This document shows positions 6,409 through 8,714 of a stretch of DNA of 8,714 nucleotides, piece after piece. This DNA is from Bog-756 sp036511155 (GTDB lineage Bacteria; Actinomycetota; Acidimicrobiia; Acidimicrobiales; RAAP-2): the NCBI GenBank assembly GCA_036511155.1, contig DATCCR010000284.1, forward strand, positions 1-8,714. Direction: 5' to 3'. Position 1 is the stretch's first letter; the number at the start of each line of letters is the position of its first letter. Under the pieces are notes generated by a model. That model was given only the letters and a program-made list of their open reading frames with translations. It was not told where the DNA came from and did no database searches. Made by a program: the position numbers and the translations under genes.

Positions 6409-6426
6409 GCCGTCGGTGGCGACGGC
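6409..6426. terminator. Stem-loop between convergent genes, probably bidirectional
   Basis: GCCGTCG (6409-6415) and CGACGGC (6420-6426) form a perfect 7-bp stem closed by the 4-base loop GTGG. It sits in the 42-base gap between the stop of the DUF2510 gene (6391) and the stop of holA (6434), where one hairpin could end both transcripts. There is no U-tract on either strand. The position is the best argument for the call. Confidence 0.55.
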
Positions 6427-6433
6427 GTGATGC

Positions 6434-7441
6434 CTAACGGCCCTGGCGCACCAGGCGGCTGAGCCGGGCCACCAGCACCTCGGCCACCAGCTCCCCCGGA
6501 AGCCCCGTGGTGCCCCGCAGCTCGAGGTCGGCCTCGGCCAGCAGCCGGACGGCCCGGGCGGTGCGCGCCGTGCCCAGCCGGTTGGCCTGGGCCAGGGCCT
6601 TCTTGGCCGGGAAGGCGCTCTTGATCCCCAGCACCTCGGCAGCCTGCTCCGCAGACGTCACCCCGGCACCGTCCAGCCGCAGCATCTGGCGGTAGTGCTT
6701 GTGGAGCAGGGCCAGGATGACCAGCGGGTGCGACTCCCCCGCCGACAGCATCCGGTGCAGCACCTCCAGGGCCGGCGCCGTCCTGCCGGCGTCGACGGCA
6801 TCGGTCAGGTCCCACGGAGCCAGCGCCCCGGCCTCGCCCAGGAACGGCTCGAGGTCGGCGGCGGTGACGGTCGCCCCCTGGCCGTATGCGGAGGCCAGCG
6901 TGTGGAGCAGCCCGGCCAGGCGACCCATGTCCGAGCCCAGGTGCTCCGCCAGCCGGACCTGGGCCGGACCGTCGAGGCGGACCGGGCCGCCTTTCAGGTG
7001 GTCGGACAGCCACTGCGACCGGGCCTTACCCGTTCCCACCGAGGTGTCGACGACTTCGCCCGTGGCGCCCACCGCCTTGGTGAGGGTCTGGGACACCGCC
7101 CCGCCTCCGGCCACCAGCACCAGGGCCGTGGTGTCGAGCGGGTCGGCCAGGTAGGCGGCCAGACGCTTGGCGTCGCCGGCCACGATCTGTCCGGCCTCGC
7201 GGACCACGACGACCCGGCGGTCGACCAGGAAGGGTGGTGTGGTGCAGGCGTCGATGACCGCGCCGACGTCGAACTGGTCGACCCCGGGCCCGCCGAACTC
7301 TTCGACCATCATCGACGGGTCGCCCCCGGCCACCAGCTGCTCCACCAGGGCATGGGCGGCCTGGGCCACCAGAGAGGGGTCCGACCCCTTGACGAGGTAG
7401 GCCGGCCGATGCCCGGTGGCCGTGGCCGGAGCCGCGCTCAC
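6434..7441 (-). CDS. holA: DNA polymerase III delta subunit (clamp loader)
   Basis: HolA opens the beta sliding clamp and, with delta' and tau/gamma, loads it on DNA for the replicative polymerase. The 335-residue product has the usual size and layout: an AAA+-like first domain without a Walker A motif, starting AYLVKGSDPSLVAQA (14-28), with PPFLVDRRVVVVREA (69-83); a middle part with LGSDMGRLAGLLHTL (168-182), the conserved helix before the lid; and a helical C-terminal collar domain with HPLVILALLHKHYRQMLRL (238-256) and the closing ADLELRGTTGLPGELVAEVL (304-323). The GTG start overlaps the stop of the upstream folP2-like gene by four bases (GTGA), and no strong ribosome site is visible, so translational coupling is likely. 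In many actinomycetes holA lies beside rpsT, which is not seen here. The TAG stop faces the DUF2510 gene. Confidence 0.93.
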   Translation of the reverse strand: MSAAPATATGHRPAYLVKGSDPSLVAQAAHALVEQLVAGGDPSMMVEEFGGPGVDQFDVGAVIDACTTPPFLVDRRVVVVREAGQIVAGDAKRLAAYLADPLDTTALVLVAGGGAVSQTLTKAVGATGEVVDTSVGTGKARSQWLSDHLKGGPVRLDGPAQVRLAEHLGSDMGRLAGLLHTLASAYGQGATVTAADLEPFLGEAGALAPWDLTDAVDAGRTAPALEVLHRMLSAGESHPLVILALLHKHYRQMLRLDGAGVTSAEQAAEVLGIKSAFPAKKALAQANRLGTARTARAVRLLAEADLELRGTTGLPGELVAEVLVARLSRLVRQGR

Positions 7442-8298
7442 GTCGCCGCTCGCTCGTGGGAGCGGGTCCGGGTGATGGCCGCCACGGCGTCGCAGGCCCG
7501 GCGGTGTGCCCCGACCTCATGGACCCGCATGACCCGGCAGCCGAGCACGGCGCCCAGGGCCGAGGCGCCGATCGAGGCCTCCCGGCGCTGGCCGATCTCG
7601 AGGCCCAGCATCACGCCGAGGAAGGTCTTGTTGGAGGCCGACAGCAGCAGCGGGTAGCCGAGGTCGGCCAGCTGGTCCGAGGCCCGCAGCAAGGTGAGCG
7701 ACTGCTCGGCGGTCTTGCCCAGGTCGAGGCCGGCGTCGACGATGATCCGGTCGGGCGTCAGCCCGGCGGCCATCGCCCGTTCGGCCCGCTCCACGAGGCA
7801 TGTCCGCACGGCGTCGACCACGTCGTCGTAGACGGGATTCGGGTCGGGGATGCGGGGCCCGAGGCGGATGTGGGTGGCCACCACCGTGGCCTCGGCCTCG
7901 GCGGCGGCCGGGAGATAGTCGGGGTCGGCAAACCCGCTGATGTCGTTGCCCACCACCGCGCCTGCCACGTAGGCGGCACGGGCCACCGAGGCCCGCCAGG
8001 TGTCGACCGACAGGGCGATGTCGAACCGTGCGGCCAGCGCCTGGATGGCCGGGATCACCCGCTCCAGCTCCTCGGCCTCGCCGACTTCGGGCCCGGGACC
8101 GGCCTTCACCCCACCCACGTCGAGCACGTCGGCGCCCTGGTCGACCAGGAGCCCGGCCCGTCGGACCAGGTCGTCGAGGGCGAACGTGGCGCCCTTGTCG
8201 TAGAACGAGTCGGGGGTCCGGTTGAGGATCCCCATGACCAGTGGTCGGTCGGTGATGTCGAACGTCCGGGGCCCGAGGCGGAGGGAGGTGGCGCGCAC
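7438..8298 (-). CDS. folP2: FolP2-type dihydropteroate synthase homologue
   Basis: The 286-residue TIM-barrel protein belongs to the dihydropteroate synthase family. It carries the sequence signs of the mycobacterial FolP2 branch (Rv1207 type) rather than FolP1: GILNRTPDSFYDKGATF (23-39) in place of NVTPDSFSDGG, and DVGGVKAGPG (60-69) in place of DVGGESTRPG. Kept pterin-site residues include N26, D99 in SVDTWRA, N118 in GNDISG and K224; the end motif MRVHEV (257-262) also holds. The SRKS motif is SNKT (222-225) and the pABA-loop Thr/Arg are missing. FolP2 proteins are not shown to replace FolP1, so folate synthesis is uncertain; if this genome has no other folP, it may still supply it. The GTG start lacks a ribosome site and may be leaderless. 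The stop overlaps the holA start. Confidence 0.85.
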   Translation of the reverse strand: MRATSLRLGPRTFDITDRPLVMGILNRTPDSFYDKGATFALDDLVRRAGLLVDQGADVLDVGGVKAGPGPEVGEAEELERVIPAIQALAARFDIALSVDTWRASVARAAYVAGAVVGNDISGFADPDYLPAAAEAEATVVATHIRLGPRIPDPNPVYDDVVDAVRTCLVERAERAMAAGLTPDRIIVDAGLDLGKTAEQSLTLLRASDQLADLGYPLLLSASNKTFLGVMLGLEIGQRREASIGASALGAVLGCRVMRVHEVGAHRRACDAVAAITRTRSHERAAT

Positions 8299-8304
8299 GG
8301 GATG

Positions 8305-8310
8305 ACGCTA
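8305..8310 (-). promoter_or_regulatory. Possible -10 element for a leaderless folP2-holA transcript
   Basis: On the minus strand TAGCGT fits the TAnnnT pattern of a -10 and ends six bases before the GTG of the folP2-like gene, which has no Shine-Dalgarno sequence. That spacing would place the transcription start on the GTG. No convincing -35 is seen upstream. The gap to the TPR gene on the same strand is only 47 bases, so readthrough as an operon is the alternative. Confidence 0.25.
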
Positions 8311-8345
8311 CCGGAGGGCGGTGACCGGTGACGCGGCCGGCGACG

Positions 8346-8714
8346 TCAGAACAGGCGGGAGGAGAGCGCCTTGCGGTACCCCAGGGTCCGTGGGTCGTCC
8401 GGGCCGAGCGTCTCGAGCAGGTCGAGGAACTCCTGGCGGGCGTCGGGGTCGCCCTTGACCCGATCCAGCAGACCGTCGAGCAGGGTGGTCACGTCGGCAC
8501 CGGCCACGTCGTCGCGCTGGGCCAGGCGGGCTTCGGCCAGCAGTCGACGGGTCTCCGGGGTCTCGGGGATCCGGCCGAGCAGCGTCGTCGCCTCGTCGGT
8601 GTCACCCCGGGCGATGAGCAGGGCGGCCAGTGCGGGGACGGCCACCGGGTGGTCCGGCTCGAGCTGCAGAGCCCGACGCAGGGGCTCCTCGGCGCCGGCG
8701 TCGGCTCCGGCGGC
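8346..8714 (-). CDS. TPR C-terminal part of a CnoX/YbbN-like thioredoxin-fold protein (partial)
   Basis: The reading frame is open to the window edge, so the N-terminal part is missing and 122 residues are visible. The first residues form a clear TPR-like unit: AEEPLRRALQLEPDHPVAV followed by ALAALLIARGDTDEATTLL. The tail LDGLLDRVKGDPDARQEFLDLLETLG and the final GYRKALSSRLF match the C-terminal TPR region of the CnoX/YbbN family, where an N-terminal thioredoxin-like domain precedes the repeats and the protein acts as a cytosolic holdase/co-chaperone. The thioredoxin domain lies outside the window, so the family call rests on the C-terminus only. The internal GTG at 8645 is not the start, because the TPR motif continues upstream of it. 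It is followed after 47 bases by the folP2-like gene on the same strand. Confidence 0.75.
   Translation of the reverse strand, partial: AAGADAGAEEPLRRALQLEPDHPVAVPALAALLIARGDTDEATTLLGRIPETPETRRLLAEARLAQRDDVAGADVTTLLDGLLDRVKGDPDARQEFLDLLETLGPDDPRTLGYRKALSSRLF

Noticed and set aside
6695..8331. Long plus-strand frames opposite holA and folP2 (6695-7657 and 7456-8331)
   Set aside because: Antisense shadows with His/Gly/Val-rich products; the minus-strand genes have clear family motifs.
1..8714. CRISPR array, insertion sequence, tRNA or rRNA
   Set aside because: No regularly spaced repeats, transposase, cloverleaf or rRNA-like segment was recognised; the many short G/C palindromes are expected at this base composition.

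Overview
The window is very GC-rich with strongly G/C-ending codons. Together with an actinobacterial-type LexA box, a leaderless-looking SOS promoter, an ImuA/ImuB/DnaE2 mutasome, a DUF2510 protein and a FolP2-type dihydropteroate-synthase homologue, this points to a high-GC actinomycete. A deep lineage such as the Acidimicrobiia is my guess; the placement is inference, because no rRNA or other marker is present.

Left part (about 60-5136, plus strand): a compact SOS-mutagenesis operon. A promoter with -10 TACTAT is followed directly by a near-perfect LexA box (TCGAAC-N4-GTTCGC) that contains the ATG of the first gene, so the mRNA is probably leaderless and LexA would block the -10, the transcription start and the start codon together. 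Three tightly packed genes follow: imuA-like (RecA-fold accessory protein, degenerate Walker A), imuB (catalytically inactive Y-family homologue, unusually short, altered clamp-binding motif) and dnaE2 (error-prone C-family polymerase, intact catalytic triad). In the accepted model ImuB links the replication clamp, ImuA and DnaE2 for induced mutagenic translesion synthesis.

Middle (5137-6408): a roughly 200-bp non-coding stretch with inverted repeats and a promoter/operator-like block of overlapping palindromes. It is followed by one plus-strand gene for a two-helix membrane protein with a PLDc_N-like N-terminus, a long Pro/Ala-rich linker and a C-terminal DUF2510-like motif. A 7-bp stem-loop separates it from the convergent genes on its right.

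Right part (6434-8714, minus strand; transcription runs right to left): the 3' end of a CnoX/YbbN-like TPR protein cut by the window edge, then a folP2-type gene, then holA (DNA polymerase III delta, clamp loader). folP2 and holA overlap by four bases (GTGA). The window therefore holds clamp-loader and mutasome genes close together, but on opposite strands and in separate transcription units.

I found no mobile element, CRISPR array, tRNA or rRNA. The main system is a known type. The unusual points are the architecture of its SOS control site and the shortened ImuB with an altered clamp motif.
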